Shown here one piece after another: positions 23,333 through 33,910 of a DNA stretch of 64,000 nucleotides; within the stretch, counting starts at the first letter, position 1, and the number at the start of each line of letters is the position of its first letter. The translations under genes were made by a program, and so were the position numbers. The stretch spans positions 310,001 to 374,000 of the forward strand of contig UAVY01000010.1 of NCBI GenBank assembly GCA_900446925.1, read 5' to 3'. Source of the DNA: Citrobacter koseri. GTDB lineage: Bacteria > Pseudomonadota > Gammaproteobacteria > Enterobacterales > Enterobacteriaceae. A model generated the notes under the pieces. It made no database searches. It was not told the DNA's origin and saw only the letters and a list, made by a program, of their open reading frames with translations.

Positions 23333-24073
23333 ATGACGGATAACACGACAGCGCCGCTCTATTCACTTCGTGGATTGCAGCTGATTGGCTGGCGCGATAT
23401 GCAACATGCGCTGAATTACCTGTTTGCCGATGGGCAAATGAAGCAGGGTACGCTGGTGGCGATCAATGCTGAGAAAATGCTGACCGCAGAAGATGACCCG
23501 GAAGTCAGGGCGTTGATTGATGCCGCCGAGTTTAAATATGCGGATGGCATTAGCGTCGTGCGCTCAGTGCGTAAGAAATTCCCCCAGGCGCAGGTTTCAC
23601 GGGTGGCCGGGGCCGATCTCTGGGAAGAACTGATGGCGCGCGCTGGTAAAGAAGGGACGCCCGTTTTTCTGGTCGGCGGTAAGCCGGAGGTGCTGGCGCA
23701 GACGGAAGCGAAACTGCGTGCGCAGTGGAACGTCAATATTGTCGGTAGCCAGGACGGTTATTTTAAACCTGAGCAGCGCCAGGCGCTGTTTGAGCGCATC
23801 CATGCCAGCGGGGCGAAGATTGTGACCGTGGCAATGGGATCGCCGAAACAAGAAATCCTGATGCGCGACTGTCGGGTGATTCATCCTCAGGCCTTATATA
23901 TGGGGGTGGGGGGCACCTACGATGTCTTTACCGGTCATGTGAAACGCGCGCCCAAAATGTGGCAGACGCTGGGGCTGGAGTGGCTGTATCGCCTGCTGTC
24001 TCAGCCGAGCCGTATCACCCGCCAGCTTCGTCTGTTGCGCTATCTCCGCTGGCATTACACCGGCAATCTCTGA
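23333..24073 (+). CDS. wecG: UDP-ManNAcA transferase WecG
   Basis: WecG adds ManNAcA to the GlcNAc-pyrophosphoryl-undecaprenol made by WecA, giving ECA lipid II. The 246 residues belong to the WecG/TagA/CpsF glycosyltransferase family, with the motifs [31 protein letters not shown] and MGSPKQEI. It starts 2 bp after wzyE and is the last gene of the ECA operon. The frame is intact. Confidence 0.97.
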   Translation: MTDNTTAPLYSLRGLQLIGWRDMQHALNYLFADGQMKQGTLVAINAEKMLTAEDDPEVRALIDAAEFKYADGISVVRSVRKKFPQAQVSRVAGADLWEELMARAGKEGTPVFLVGGKPEVLAQTEAKLRAQWNVNIVGSQDGYFKPEQRQALFERIHASGAKIVTVAMGSPKQEILMRDCRVIHPQALYMGVGGTYDVFTGHVKRAPKMWQTLGLEWLYRLLSQPSRITRQLRLLRYLRWHYTGNL

Positions 24074-24089
24074 ACGCTGCTTTTCTTAC

Positions 24090-24119
24090 GGGTAGCGCAT
24101 TCTGCTTAATGCGTTGCCC
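24090..24119 (+). terminator. Hairpin after wecG, candidate operon terminator
   Basis: A 12-bp stem (GGGTAGCGCATT with AATGCGTTGCCC, pairing through G-T wobbles) closes a six-base loop 16 bp after wecG. The T run begins only about 15 bp further on, so termination is likely but not certain. Confidence 0.45.
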
Positions 24120-24279
24120 GCCTCCCACATTTTTGTTCCTTTTTTACACAAAACATGCATTTTTTTAATGCTTCATTTGCCATTTTGCCAAATTTAAGAA
24201 ACCATTCGCATCGCTTGATGTACCCATAACAATAACTGGCAACAACGCCGGAACGAGTGCAAACACGACAAGAGGATTT

Positions 24280-25668
24280 ATGGCAGAGAAAAAACCGGAG
24301 CTACAGCGTGGGCTGGAAGCTCGTCATATCGAATTGATCGCCCTTGGGGGCACGATTGGCGTTGGGCTGTTTATGGGCGCCGCCAGTACGCTGAAATGGG
24401 CGGGGCCGTCCGTGCTGCTGGCGTATATCGTTGCCGGGCTGTTCGTCTTTTTCATCATGCGCTCAATGGGCGAAATGCTGTTCCTGGAGCCGGTTACTGG
24501 CTCATTCGCCGTTTATGCGCACCGTTACATGAGCCCCTTCTTTGGCTATCTCACCGCGTGGTCATACTGGTTTATGTGGATGGCGGTGGGGATATCGGAA
24601 ATAACCGCTATCGGGGTATACGTGCAGTTCTGGTTCCCGGACATGGCGCAATGGATACCCGCCCTGATCGCCGTTGGGCTGGTGGCGCTGGCTAATCTGG
24701 CCGCCGTCCGTCTGTACGGCGAAATCGAGTTCTGGTTTGCGATGATCAAAGTCACCACCATCATTGTGATGATTGTGGTCGGACTGGGGGTGATTTTCTT
24801 TGGCTTTGGCAATGGCGGCCAGGCGATCGGTTTTGGCAACCTGACAGAACACGGCGGCTTCTTTGCCGGTGGCTGGAAAGGGTTCCTGACGGCGTTGTGT
24901 ATTGTGGTCGCCTCCTATCAGGGGCGTGGAGCTGATCGGCATTACCGCGGGTGAAGCGAAGAATCCGCAGGTTACGCTGCGCAGCGCGGTAGGCAAGGTA
25001 CTGTGGCGTATCCTGATTTTCTATGTAGGGGCGATTTTCGTTATCGTGACAATCTTCCCGTGGAACGAAATCGGCAGTAACGGCAGCCCGTTTGTACTCA
25101 CCTTTGCCAAAATCGGGATTACCGCTGCGGCGGGCATTATTAACTTCGTGGTGCTGACCGCCGCGCTTTCCGGCTGTAACAGCGGCATGTATAGCTGCGG
25201 ACGTATGCTGTATGCCCTGGCGAAAAACCGCCAGCTTCCGGCGGCGATGGCGAAAGTCTCCCGTCATGGTGTACCGGTCGCCGGGGTGGCGCTGTCGATC
25301 GCGATTCTGCTGATTGGCTCATGTCTGAACTACATTATTCCGAACCCGCAGCGGGTGTTTGTGTATGTCTACAGCGCCAGCGTATTGCCGGGTATGGTGC
25401 CGTGGTTCGTGATCCTGATTAGCCAGTTGCGTTTCCGTCGTGCTCATAAAGACGCGATGGTCAGCCATCCTTTCCGTTCTATTATGTTCCCGTGGGCGAA
25501 TTATCTGACGATGGCGTTCCTGGTTTGCGTTTTAATTGGCATGTACTTGAATGAAGATACCCGTATGTCGCTGTTTGTCGGCATCATCTTCCTGCTTGCC
25601 GTCACGCTCGGTCTACAAGGTTTTCGGCCTGAATCGCGCCGGAACTGCCCACAAGGTGGGGGGAATAA
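24280..25668 (+). CDS. yifK: YifK amino acid permease, APC family (three apparent +1 indels)
   Basis: This is an inner-membrane amino acid permease; the E. coli protein has been linked to threonine/serine uptake (ThrP). The N-terminus [20 protein letters not shown] leads into the APC signature [12 protein letters not shown], and about twelve membrane segments follow. Extra G residues at 24921-24924, 25610-25611 and 25658-25663 break the frame. With all three removed the protein ends AHKVGE and has 461 residues, the E. coli length. The 206-bp leader 24074-24279 shows no further gene. Confidence 0.93.
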
Positions 25669-25720
25669 GCAGCAAAACGCGCAAAGCGTAACCAAACGCG
25701 CATTTTATTTAAAAAGGCAC

Positions 25721-25751
25721 TAGACAGGAGGGGGTGGGAAGTCCGTATTAT
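25721..25751 (+). promoter_or_regulatory. Promoter of the tRNA operon
   Basis: TAGACA (25721-25726) and TATTAT (25746-25751) resemble -35 and -10 boxes. Their 19-bp spacing could be one base too long because of an extra G in the G-rich spacer. The GC-rich discriminator CCACCCCCGCAACG is typical of stringently controlled stable-RNA promoters. Confidence 0.5.
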
Positions 25752-25772
25752 CCACCCCCGCAACGGCGCTAA

Positions 25773-25849
<77 letters not shown>

Positions 25850-25903
25850 TTTTACCCGGTGCTGGAGCTGCGGTGGTTTTAATACCGCGTAAAAGATTTC
25901 AGT

Positions 25904-25980
25904 GGTGGCTATAGCTCAGTTGGTAGAGCCCTGGATTGTGATTCCAGTTGTCGTGGGTTCGAATCCCATTAGCCACCCCA
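25904..25980 (+). tRNA. hisR: tRNA-His (GTG)
   Basis: A 77-nt tRNA including the extra 5' G (position -1, base 25904) that pairs with the discriminator C, the identity mark of tRNA-His. The acceptor stem is GGTGGCT/AGCCACC; the anticodon loop TTGTGAT has anticodon GTG at 25938-25940. CCA is encoded. Confidence 0.97.
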
Positions 25981-25999
25981 TTATTAAAAGTTGTGAAAT

Positions 26000-26087
26000 G
26001 CGAAGGTGGCGGAATTGGTAGACGCGCTAGCTTCAGGTGTTAGTGTCCTTACGGACGTGGGGGGTTCAAGTCCCCCCCCTCGCACCA
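26000..26087 (+). tRNA. leuT: tRNA-Leu (CAG), one base longer than normal
   Basis: A class II tRNA with a long variable arm (TGTCCTTACGGACG) and anticodon CAG in the loop of GCTTCAGGTGT. The span is 88 nt where the E. coli homologue is 87: the 5' strand of the T stem has six G residues (26059-26064) where a five-base stem needs five. This looks like the same extra-G error seen in the coding genes. CCA is encoded. Confidence 0.94.
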
Positions 26088-26129
26088 CGACTTAAAGAGT
26101 TGAACTAAAAATTCAAAAAAGCAGTACAT

Positions 26130-26207
26130 CGGCGAGTAGCGCAGCTTGGTAGCGCAACTGGTTTGGGACCAGGTGGGTCGGAGGTTCGAATCCTCTCTCG
26201 CCGACCA
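26130..26207 (+). tRNA. proM: tRNA-Pro (TGG), one base longer than normal
   Basis: Acceptor CGGCGAG pairs with CTCGCCG; the anticodon stem ACTGG encloses TTTGGGA with anticodon TGG at 26164-26166. The 3' side reads CCAGG-TGGG where the homologue has CCAG-TGGG, so one extra G sits after the anticodon stem and the span is 78 nt instead of 77. CCA is encoded. It is the last tRNA of the operon. Confidence 0.94.
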
Positions 26208-26213
26208 ATTTTG

Positions 26214-26237
26214 AACCCCGCTTCGGCGGGGTTTTTT
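26214..26237 (+). terminator. Intrinsic terminator of the tRNA operon
   Basis: AACCCCGC, the tetraloop-like TTCG and GCGGGGTT are followed by a T run. It begins seven bases after the proM CCA end. Confidence 0.93.
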
Positions 26238-26283
26238 GTTTTCACCTCTTCTTCCTCTTCTTTCCCGATCCCCCCTGTATCGC

Positions 26284-26396
26284 TGTCGCAATGTTGAGAC
26301 ATTCCAGGCTTCTGTTGTCGCTATCTGGTGACATCTAACATCATGATTTATCAATAATTATTGGTATTGCGTGTTATTTGTCTCCGTTCAGAGACA
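26284..26396 (+). promoter_or_regulatory. Three GlrR (QseF) activator sites upstream of glmZ
   Basis: Three perfect TGTC-N10-GACA elements occur at 26284-26301, 26316-26333 and 26379-26396. This is the known binding consensus of the response regulator GlrR at glmY and glmZ. A near match to the IHF consensus (TATCAATAATTAT at 26350-26362) lies between sites 2 and 3, suiting DNA bending onto a sigma-54 promoter. Confidence 0.85.
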
Positions 26397-26504
26397 AAGA
26401 GGGGATTTTTATGGCGAAGAAGGCTGGGCAGAAACCGCCGCAGAGCCGCGAATGGGCCTGATACGTTAAAAAGTCTGAATCCTTATTTTTGGCGGGTGCA
26501 ATCC

Positions 26505-26526
26505 TGGCATGCAATGTGCAATAATA
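26505..26526 (+). promoter_or_regulatory. Overlapping sigma-54 and sigma-70 promoters of glmZ
   Basis: GG (26506-26507), ten bases, then GC (26518-26519) is an exact sigma-54 -24/-12 pattern (TGGCATGCAATGTGCA). An ATAATA -10-like box overlaps at 26520-26526. Both place the start near 26532, the first base of glmZ. The same arrangement is described for Salmonella glmZ. Confidence 0.8.
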
Positions 26527-26531
26527 TCCCT

Positions 26532-26739
26532 GTAGATGCTCATTCCATCTCTTATGTTCGCCTTGGTGCCTCATAAACTCAGGAATGATGCAGAGCCCGT
26601 TTACGGTGCTTATCGTCCACAGACAGATGTCGCTTACGGCCTCATTCAAACACCATGGACATAACGTTGAGTGAAGCACCTATTTATGTTGTCATACAGA
26701 CCTGTTTTGACGCCTGCTCATTTGAGCAGGCGTTTTTTT
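26532..26739 (+). ncRNA. glmZ: Small RNA GlmZ
   Basis: A 208-nt sRNA gene matching E. coli GlmZ through most of its length: 5' GTAGATGCTCATTCCATCTC, central GCTTATCGTCCAC and ACACCATGGACA, and 3' TTGTCATACAGACCTG before the terminator hairpin (CGCCTGCTC/GAGCAGGCG plus T run, 26711-26739). GlmZ base-pairs with glmS mRNA via Hfq to activate GlcN-6-P synthase; RapZ and RNase E inactivate it and GlmY protects it. One extra C at 26595-26597 may be a base-call error. In E. coli it also lies just upstream of hemY, but with aslBA before it; aslBA is missing here. Confidence 0.93.
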
Positions 26740-26759
26740 ATGGGGAAGCGGAAGAGAAC

Positions 26760-26831
26760 TGCCGGATGGCGGTTTCGCTTTATCCGGCCTACGGTGACCT
26801 GGCAGGCCGGTAAGCGTAGCGCCACCGGGCA
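26760..26831. repeat. REP/BIME element between glmZ and hemY
   Basis: Two REP units: GCCGGATGGCGG with TATCCGGCCTACGG, then GGCAGGCCGGTAAGCGTAGC with GCCACCGGGC. They fill the gap between the convergent glmZ and hemY. Confidence 0.8.
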
Positions 26832-26838
26832 ATGGGAA

Positions 26839-28042
26839 TTACTGCGGAGGATTGTTCTGCAAGGTCAGCATAAGACCGTCGCGGGCGCATGGTGGCCGCT
26901 TCTTCCGGCTGATGCAACCGGTCCAGCGCATCGGCGAGCCAGGCGTAGTCGTAGGCGTCAGGGCGTTGCTTGAGCGCGGCGCGGAAGGCGAACGTAGCCT
27001 CCTGCCATTCGCCATGCCTTCATCAATGACTGACCCAGCGTGCTCCACAGTAGCGGGCGATCGCCAACGGTTTTAATCTGCTGGCGCAGCACTTTTTCCA
27101 GCTGCTCCGGGTTGTTGGTTTTCAGGCGCGGGATCGGCAGAACCAGGTGGTCGTCATACTGGCGCTTCAGGCCGTCGATGATGATCTGCTGCGCCATATC
27201 GTGATCGTCACACTCAATCAGATGCTCTGCCATTGCCACTTGCAGCGGAACCTGGTGGCGAGTTTTACGGCTCTGGTTCTTCCACCATTCGCGTAATCCT
27301 TCGCTGCCCTGATCGGCTCGCGCCTGATCCATCAGCCCAATCCAGGCCTGCTGTTCCAGCATGGCGCGATGTTCTTCATCACCGACGTTGGCCTTCGCCA
27401 TTGACGGGATGATGTCCAGCAGCGAACTCCATGCTCCGGTGCGGATGTAAGCCTGTTCCGCCAGGCGCAGCACTTCTGGATGACGCGGGGTAACTTCCCA
27501 ATAGTGTATCCACGCCGTGACGCGCCGCATGATTCTCGTTGCGCGCCAGTTGCAGACGTACGCGGGCGATCTCCACCGGAATCGTGTCGTTGCCCGCCAG
27601 TTCAGCGGCACGTTCCAGATGCTGATTAGCGCGCGCTTCGTCACCACGCTGCTGCGCGGCTTCGGCGGCCAGCAGATAGTTTACCACCGGCTGTTCAGCG
27701 TGATCGGCATTCTTCGCCATCAGCTTCTCAACCTGCTGGTAATCGCCTTCCGCCAGCTTAAGCAGCGCCTGTTCGGTCTGCTTACGTGCGCGGCGGCGTT
27801 TACGCCCGACAAACCAGCCGCGAGTGTGCGCGCCGGTGCGGAAAACGCGTCGCAGCAGCCCACTCAATGGCGAACAGAATGACCATCATAACGATCAGGA
27901 TGATCACCAGCCCCGTTACGCTGGTCTCAATGTTGTAATTATCGGTCTGGATCAGAACATAGCCCTGATGACCGGCGATCATTGGGCCTATGACGATACC
28001 GGCGATCAACAACACAAAGAGCAATAATACTTTCAGCATCAT
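26839..28042 (-). CDS. hemY: HemY, TPR-containing inner-membrane protein of the hem operon (four apparent +1 indels)
   Basis: HemY is anchored by two N-terminal membrane helices (MLKVLLLFVLLIAGIVIGPM and VIILIVMMVILFAIEW) and carries a cytoplasmic tetratricopeptide domain; its precise role with heme synthesis is unclear. It is not the oxygen-dependent protoporphyrinogen oxidase that shares the name. Extra bases lie at 27859-27861, 27497-27499, 27017-27018 and 26883-26885. Corrected, it has 399 residues ending LTLQNNPPQ. Its ATG overlaps the hemX stop by one base. It is the last gene of hemCDXY. Confidence 0.93.
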
Positions 28043-29226
28043 TATTCTCCTTGCGGCGCGGCTGCCGGTGCTTCTGCCTGCGGAGCAGGGGCCTGAGCCG
28101 CTTCAGTCGTGGCCGCCGCCGGCTGCGCCAGCAGGTTACGCACGCGAGTCTGCATCAGTTTCTCAAGAATCGGCTGGCTCTGTAACGTCTCCGGCACGTC
28201 CATCGTGATGCTCTGTTGACTCAGTTTATCCACGTCATCAAGAAACGCTTTGGTCGTTGCGTCGTCGGTGTCGTAGTACGCGCGTACCCAGGTGGAGACA
28301 TTATCCAGCGCCTGACGGTAAGTCTCTTCCTGATGACGCGGCACGGCTTGCGCCGCCACTAACAGGCGGGAGCGGATGTTTTCACGTAAGTAAACGTCCT
28401 GGTTCGGCGCCAGCAGCGGGGACGGCGGTGTCATCACGACGGCGAATGGTAATAAAGCTGTCCATAAAGTTCTGCCAGCTTTTTTGCAGATTAACGCGCC
28501 ATTCGCTGATCGAGCTGGACAGCTCGCTGCTGTCGGAGTCCATTGGCGAATCGTCGGTGTCGTTATCGGCCAGACGCAGGTTATCAATCTGGTTTAGAGA
28601 GCTGGTTCACTTTGAGGATAATACCGTCGTAGTCCCACCTGCGCCACCGCCGACAGGCTGGCAATATCATCGGTAATGGCGCGGCGCGCGGCGATCAGAC
28701 TGGGGTCGTTCATGTCTGCCAGGCTGGCATCCGCGCTTTTGAGCAGCGCCGCAGCAGTGGTGACATCCTGATCGCTCCACAATTTACGTCCGGCGAGTTT
28801 GACCAGAAAATCAGATTGCGCCAGCAGCCAGGTTTTGGCGTCACTGCCGGAGATCGTCGCGACTTTCTGTTGCACTTCATCCAGTTGTTTTGCCAGCGCG
28901 GCCTGTTGGCGATTTGCATCATCCAGTTGCGTCGCCTGCTGTTTGATAATGCCTTCCAGCTCCGCTTTTTGGCTTTCCTGGGCTTTTTGCAGCGCCGTAA
29001 GTTGGTTAACCAGCGCATCGCTGGTGGCCGTTTGTTTAACGGCCTGCTGCTTTCCCCAGCCATACAGACCGACGCCCGCGGCCAGGGCAATGGCGATTGC
29101 CACCGCACTCAATACCAGCGCGGCGCCGTTCTTACTCTTCTTTTCTGCATTGACTGGCTGCGGCGTGGTTTCCACGGCCTCCCTGGTCTCTTCAACCACG
29201 GCGGAGGATTTTTCTTGTTCCGTCAT
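28042..29226 (-). CDS. hemX: HemX, membrane protein of the hem operon (three apparent +1 indels)
   Basis: The N-terminus is cytoplasmic and acidic ([20 protein letters not shown]), followed by one membrane helix at about 37-57 ([20 protein letters not shown]) and a long periplasmic coiled coil rich in Gln and Ala, then the HemX domain and a low-complexity Ala/Pro/Gln tail. It was once called uroporphyrinogen III methyltransferase, but no such catalytic motif is visible. Extra bases at 28634-28636, 28593-28595 and 28418-28421; corrected length 393 residues. Confidence 0.93.
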
Positions 29227-29247
29227 TATGGCATCCCATTATGAGAG

Positions 29248-29990
29248 TTATTGTAATGCGCGCAGTAGCGCATCGTTGTCGGCGTTATCAGCGACCTTAA
29301 TATCTTGCCAGCCCAGTTCCCGGGCGAGGTGCGCCAGACGCTCACTGACGACCAGCAGCCGACAGCGTAGTAACCAGTGCTCACGATACCACTGCGGGAT
29401 CAGCGACCAGAGCTGTTGCAGCATTTCGCCGCTGGTGACAACAATCGTCGTCACGCCGCGAGAGTGCCAGCGCATCGCCTCTTCCGCGCCATCGTAATGT
29501 TTTGCACTGCGTTGATAACCATTCACAAAAGGTGACTTCAGCGCCGCGTTCTGTGAGGGTTTTGCCTAACAGTTCACGCCCGCCGTTGCCCCGTAAAATA
29601 AGCGCTCGTTTTCCCGCAATATTTTGTAATTCAGGTAATTGTAGCAAGACTTCGCTGATTTCCCGATCCAGAGGATAGCGAATATCGCATCCGCTAACGG
29701 TATGCAGCGCCAGCGCCGTTGTGCGCCCGATGGCGAAGTAGCGTGGCTGCACAGGCCAGTCCAGCCCCTGCTGTTGCAGTTGGGCGTGGGCAAAGGCGAC
29801 GGCGTGTTGCGAGAGGGCGAACACCAGATCGTTGTCCGTGAGCGCCGCCAGGCGATCGGCAAGCGTTGCCAGTTCCCGGCCCGGCGTAAACTCAATAAGC
29901 GGAAAACTCCAGGCCACCTGCCCCCAGTGTGCGCAGACGGCTCACTAACTCTTCCCCGGAGGGAGACGGGCGGGTGACCAGAATACTCAT
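29248..29990 (-). CDS. hemD: Uroporphyrinogen-III synthase (two apparent +1 indels)
   Basis: HemD closes hydroxymethylbilane to uroporphyrinogen III with inversion of ring [17 protein letters not shown] is the canonical start; RGNGGRE and [11 protein letters not shown] are family motifs. Extra bases in the C run 29921-29925 and at 29519-29520 break it; corrected it has 246 residues ending NDALLRALQ. The start overlaps the hemC stop by four bases (ATGA). Confidence 0.95.
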
Positions 29991-30930
29991 GCGGGCGCTT
30001 CTCCGTTATAAACCTCGGTCAGAATCGCGCGGGCGCCGTTTTCCAGCAGCTCTTCCGCCAGGGAAATGCCCATTTGCGCGGCGTCCTGCGGCAATCCGCG
30101 ACGTTCTCCGCGAATCATCTGCGAACCGTCAGGCGCGCCAACCAGCGCACGCAGCCAGACTTCACCATCAATGATTTCAGCATAGCTGCCAATTGGCACC
30201 TGACAGCCCCCTTCCAGGCGGGTGTTCATGGCGCGTTCGGCTTTTACACGTAGCGCGGTTTCTTCATGGTTCAGCGGCGCTAACAGCGCCTGAGTACGTG
30301 CGTCATCCAGTCGGCATTCAATGCCCACTGCGCCTTGCCCTACGGCAGGGAGAGAGATTTCGGGAGGCAGCGCGGTGCGAATACGCGACGTCAGACCTAA
30401 CCGTTTTAACCCGGCAACCGCCAGGATAATTGCGTCATAATCGCCGTTATCGAGCTTGCTCAGGCGTGGTGCCGACGTTGCCGCGCAGCGAGCGGATGAC
30501 GAGATCCGGGCGACGCTCGGCCAACTGGCACTGGCGACGCAAACTTGATGTGCCGACGATGCTGCCTGCGGGCAGTTCATCCAGATTGTTGTATTGGTTC
30601 GAGACGAAAGCATCGCGTGGATCTTTCGCGTTCGCAAATCGTGACCAGGCCAAGCCCTTGCGGGAATTCTACCGGCACATCTTTCATCGAATGCACGGCG
30701 ATATCGGCGCGCTTTTCCAGCAGCGCGACTTCCAGCTCTTTTACAAACAAGCCCTTACCGCCCACTTTTGCCAGAGGGGTGTCCAGAATCACGTCGCCGC
30801 GCGTCACCATCGGCACCAGTTCCACGACCAGTCCCGGATGCTGTGCTATCAACGCGTCTTTGACATAATGTGCCTGCCAGAGCGCAAGGGGGCTTTGGCG
30901 TGTGGCAATTCTTAAAACATTGTCTAACAT
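29987..30930 (-). CDS. hemC: Hydroxymethylbilane synthase / porphobilinogen deaminase (two apparent +1 indels)
   Basis: HemC joins four porphobilinogens into hydroxymethylbilane. The cofactor-anchoring Cys is in [11 protein letters not shown]; other signatures are [29 protein letters not shown] and GTSSLRR. Extra bases at 30624-30626 and near 30469-30471. Corrected from the ATG at 30930 it has 313 residues; an in-frame ATG five codons upstream (30945) is a possible alternative start. It is the first gene of hemCDXY, divergent from cyaA as in E. coli. Confidence 0.95.
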
Positions 30931-31147
30931 GCTTGTTACCGTCATTATCGTCCGTGGACCATCCTAACATCCTTACAAGTGGGATGTCAGTGTTACGGTC
31001 AAAGGTGAGTAAGAGGATCAGGCGCGGCGTCGCGACTGGCAGTGAATAATGACGAGAAACCGCCTGACCGTATTAAGGAATTTACACGTAGCTAACGGTG
31101 CTACACTTGTATGTAGTGCATCTTTCTTTACGGTCAATGGAGCAAGG

Positions 31148-31163
31148 TGTTAAATTGATCACG
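31148..31163 (+). promoter_or_regulatory. CRP site of cyaA
   Basis: TGTTA-N6-TCACG within TTAAATTGATCACG matches the CRP site known at E. coli cyaA P2, through which cAMP-CRP represses adenylate cyclase synthesis. The 389-bp hemC-cyaA gap otherwise holds only promoters and leader; no further gene is seen. Confidence 0.75.
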
Positions 31164-31319
31164 TTTTAGACCATTTTTTCGTCTTTACCCCTTAATGGGG
31201 AGAAGGATGAAAAAGGTAACGGTTATTTTTGACATACGGTTTATCCCGAATGGTTTGGTTGCCCGCACTCCGCGATGGCAATCAGACGCATGACGGGTAG
31301 CAACATCAGGCGATACGTC

Positions 31320-33869
31320 TTGTACCTCTATATTGAGACTTTGAAACAGAGACTGGATGCCATCAATCAATTGCGTGTGGATCGCGCGCTTGCTGCCATG
31401 GGCCCTGCCTTCCAGCAGGTATACAGTCTGCTGCCGACATTATTGCACTACCATAATCCGCTGATGCCGGGTTACCTCGACGGTAACGTTCCCAAGGGCA
31501 TATGCTTTTACACGCCTGATGAAACCCAACGCCACTACCTGAATGAACTTGAACTGTACCGGGGAATGTCCACGCAGGACCCGCCGAAAGGCGAGCTGCC
31601 GATCACCGGCGTGTACTCAATGGGCAGTACATCTTCAGTAGGGCAAAGCTGTTCTTCTGACCTGGATATCTGGGTCTGCCACCAGTCCTGGCTTGATAGC
31701 GAAGAGCGCCAGTTGCTGCAACGTAAATGCAGCCTGCTGGAAAGCTGGGCCGCTTCGCTGGGCGTGGAAGTCAGCTTCTTCCTGATCGACGAAAACCGTT
31801 TCCGCCATAATGAAAGCGGCAGTCTGGGGGGTGAAGACTGCGGCTCGACGCAGCACATCCTGCTGCTCGACGAATTTTATCGCACCGCTGTGCGTCTGGC
31901 CGGTAAGCGTATTCTGTGGAATATGGTGCCGTGCGACGAAGAAGAGCATTACGGACGATTACGTCATGACGCTTTACGCGCAGGGGGTCCTCACGCCAAA
32001 CGAATGGCTGGACCTGGGTGGATTAAGCTCGCTCTCCGCCGAAGAGTACTTTGGCGCCAGCCTCTGGCAGTTGTACAAGAGTATCGATTCCCCGTACAAA
32101 GCGGTGCTGAAAACGCTGCTGCTGGAAGCCTACTCCTGGGAATATCCCAATCCGCGCCTGTTGGCGAAAGACATTAAACAGCGCCTGCATGACGGCGAGA
32201 TCGTTTCGTTTGGTCTCGACCCGTATTGCATGATGCTGGAACGCGTGACCGAATACCTCACGGCTATCGAAGATCCGACGCGTCTTGATTTAGTCCGTCG
32301 ATGTTTCTACTTAAAAGTGTGTGAGAAACTGAGCCGCGAACGCGCCTGCGTTGGCTGGCGTCGTGAAGTGTTAAGTCAGTTAGTGAACGAGTGGGGGATG
32401 GGACGACGCTCGTCTGACAATGCTCGACAACCGGGCGAACTGGAAGATCGATCAGGTACGCGAAGCGCATAACGAACTGCTCGACGCCATGATGCAGAGC
32501 TATCGTAATCTGATCCGTTTTGCCCGCCGTAACAATCTCAGCGTTAGCGCCAGTCCGCAGGATATTGGCGTGCTGACGCGTAAACTGTATGCCGCATTTG
32601 AAGCCCTGCCGGGCAAAGTGACGCTGGTGAACCCGCAGATTTCACCGGATCTCTCCGAACCGAACCTGACCTTTATCCATGTGCCGCCGGGCCGGGCCAA
32701 CCGTTCTGGCTGGTATCTCTACAACCGTGCGCCGAACATGGATTCGATCATCAGCCATCAGCCGTTGGAATATAACCGCTACCTGAACAAACTGGTGGCG
32801 TGGGCCTGGTTTAACGGTTTGCTGACGTCGCGTACCCACCTGTTTATTAAGGGCAACGGCATTGTGGACCTGCCTAAGTTGCAGGAGATGGTGGCCGATG
32901 TGTCGCACCATTTCCCGCTGCGTTTGCCTGCGCCAACGCCTAAAGCGCTCTACAGTCCGTGTGAAATTCGCCATCTGGCGATCATCGTTAACCTTGAATA
33001 TGACCCGACGGCGGCGTTCCGCAATCAGGTGGTGCATTTCGATTTCCGTAAGCTGGATGTCTTCAGCTTTGGCGAAGAGCAAAACTGCCTGGTCGGCAGT
33101 GTCGACCTGTTGTATCGCAACTCGTGGAACGAAGTGCGTACCCTGCACTTCAACGGCGAACAGGCGATGATTGAAGCGCTGAAAACGATTCTCGGTAAAA
33201 TGCACCAGGATGCCGCGCCGCCGGACAGTGTGGAAGTGTTCTGCTATAGCCAGCATCTGCGCGGCCTGATCCGCACCCGCGTACAGCAACTGGTCTCCGA
33301 GTGCATTGAACTGCGTCTCTCCAGCACCCGCCAGGAAACCGGACGTTTTAAAGCGCTGCGCGTTTCGGGCCAAACCTGGGGGGCTGTTCTTCGAGCGCCT
33401 GAATGTTTCGGTGCAGAAACTGGAAAACGCCATTGAGTTTTACGGCGCGATTTCGCACAACAAACTTCACGGACTTTCCGTTCAGGTTGAGACCAACCAT
33501 GTGAAATTACCGTCGGTGGTGGATGGGTTCGCCAGCGAAGGGATCATCCAGTTCTTCTTTGAAGAAACCGGCGATGAGAAAGGCTTTAATATTTATATTC
33601 TGGACGAGAGTAACCGGGCGGAAGTGTATCACCACTGCGAAGGCAGCAAAGAAGAGCTGGTACGCGACGTGAGCCGCTTCTATTCGTCGTCGCACGATCG
33701 CTTCACCTACGGCTCCAGCTTCATCAACTTCAACCTGCCGCAGTTCTACCAGATTGTGAATACCGATGGTCGCGAGCAGGTCATTCCGTTCCGTACCCAG
33801 CCCATCAGCGCCGTGCCACCGGCAAACCAGGACAACGACGCGCCGCTGTTGCAGCAGTATTTCTCGTGA
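31320..33869 (+). CDS. cyaA: Class I adenylate cyclase (three apparent +1 indels)
   Basis: CyaA makes cAMP from ATP and is activated by phosphorylated EIIA-Glc. The start is the weak TTG at 31320 ([18 protein letters not shown]), as in E. coli, where it keeps expression low. The catalytic N-terminal half has the nucleotidyltransferase motif [19 protein letters not shown]; the C-terminal half is regulatory and ends [12 protein letters not shown]. Extra G residues at 31953-31954, 32393-32397 and 33378-33383; corrected length 848 residues. Confidence 0.96.
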
Positions 33870-33910
33870 ACATGATGCCGGGTGGCGGTGTTACAAATGA
33901 CGCGAGATAC

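Noticed and set aside
26361..26576. Plus-strand open frame (71 codons) after the tRNA cluster
   Set aside because: It runs through the third GlrR site, the sigma-54 promoter and the 5' end of glmZ; the region is regulatory and RNA-coding.
26839..28042. HemY as protoporphyrinogen oxidase
   Set aside because: The protein is the short TPR membrane protein of the enterobacterial hemCDXY operon without an FAD-binding motif, not the oxidase of the same name in Gram-positive bacteria.
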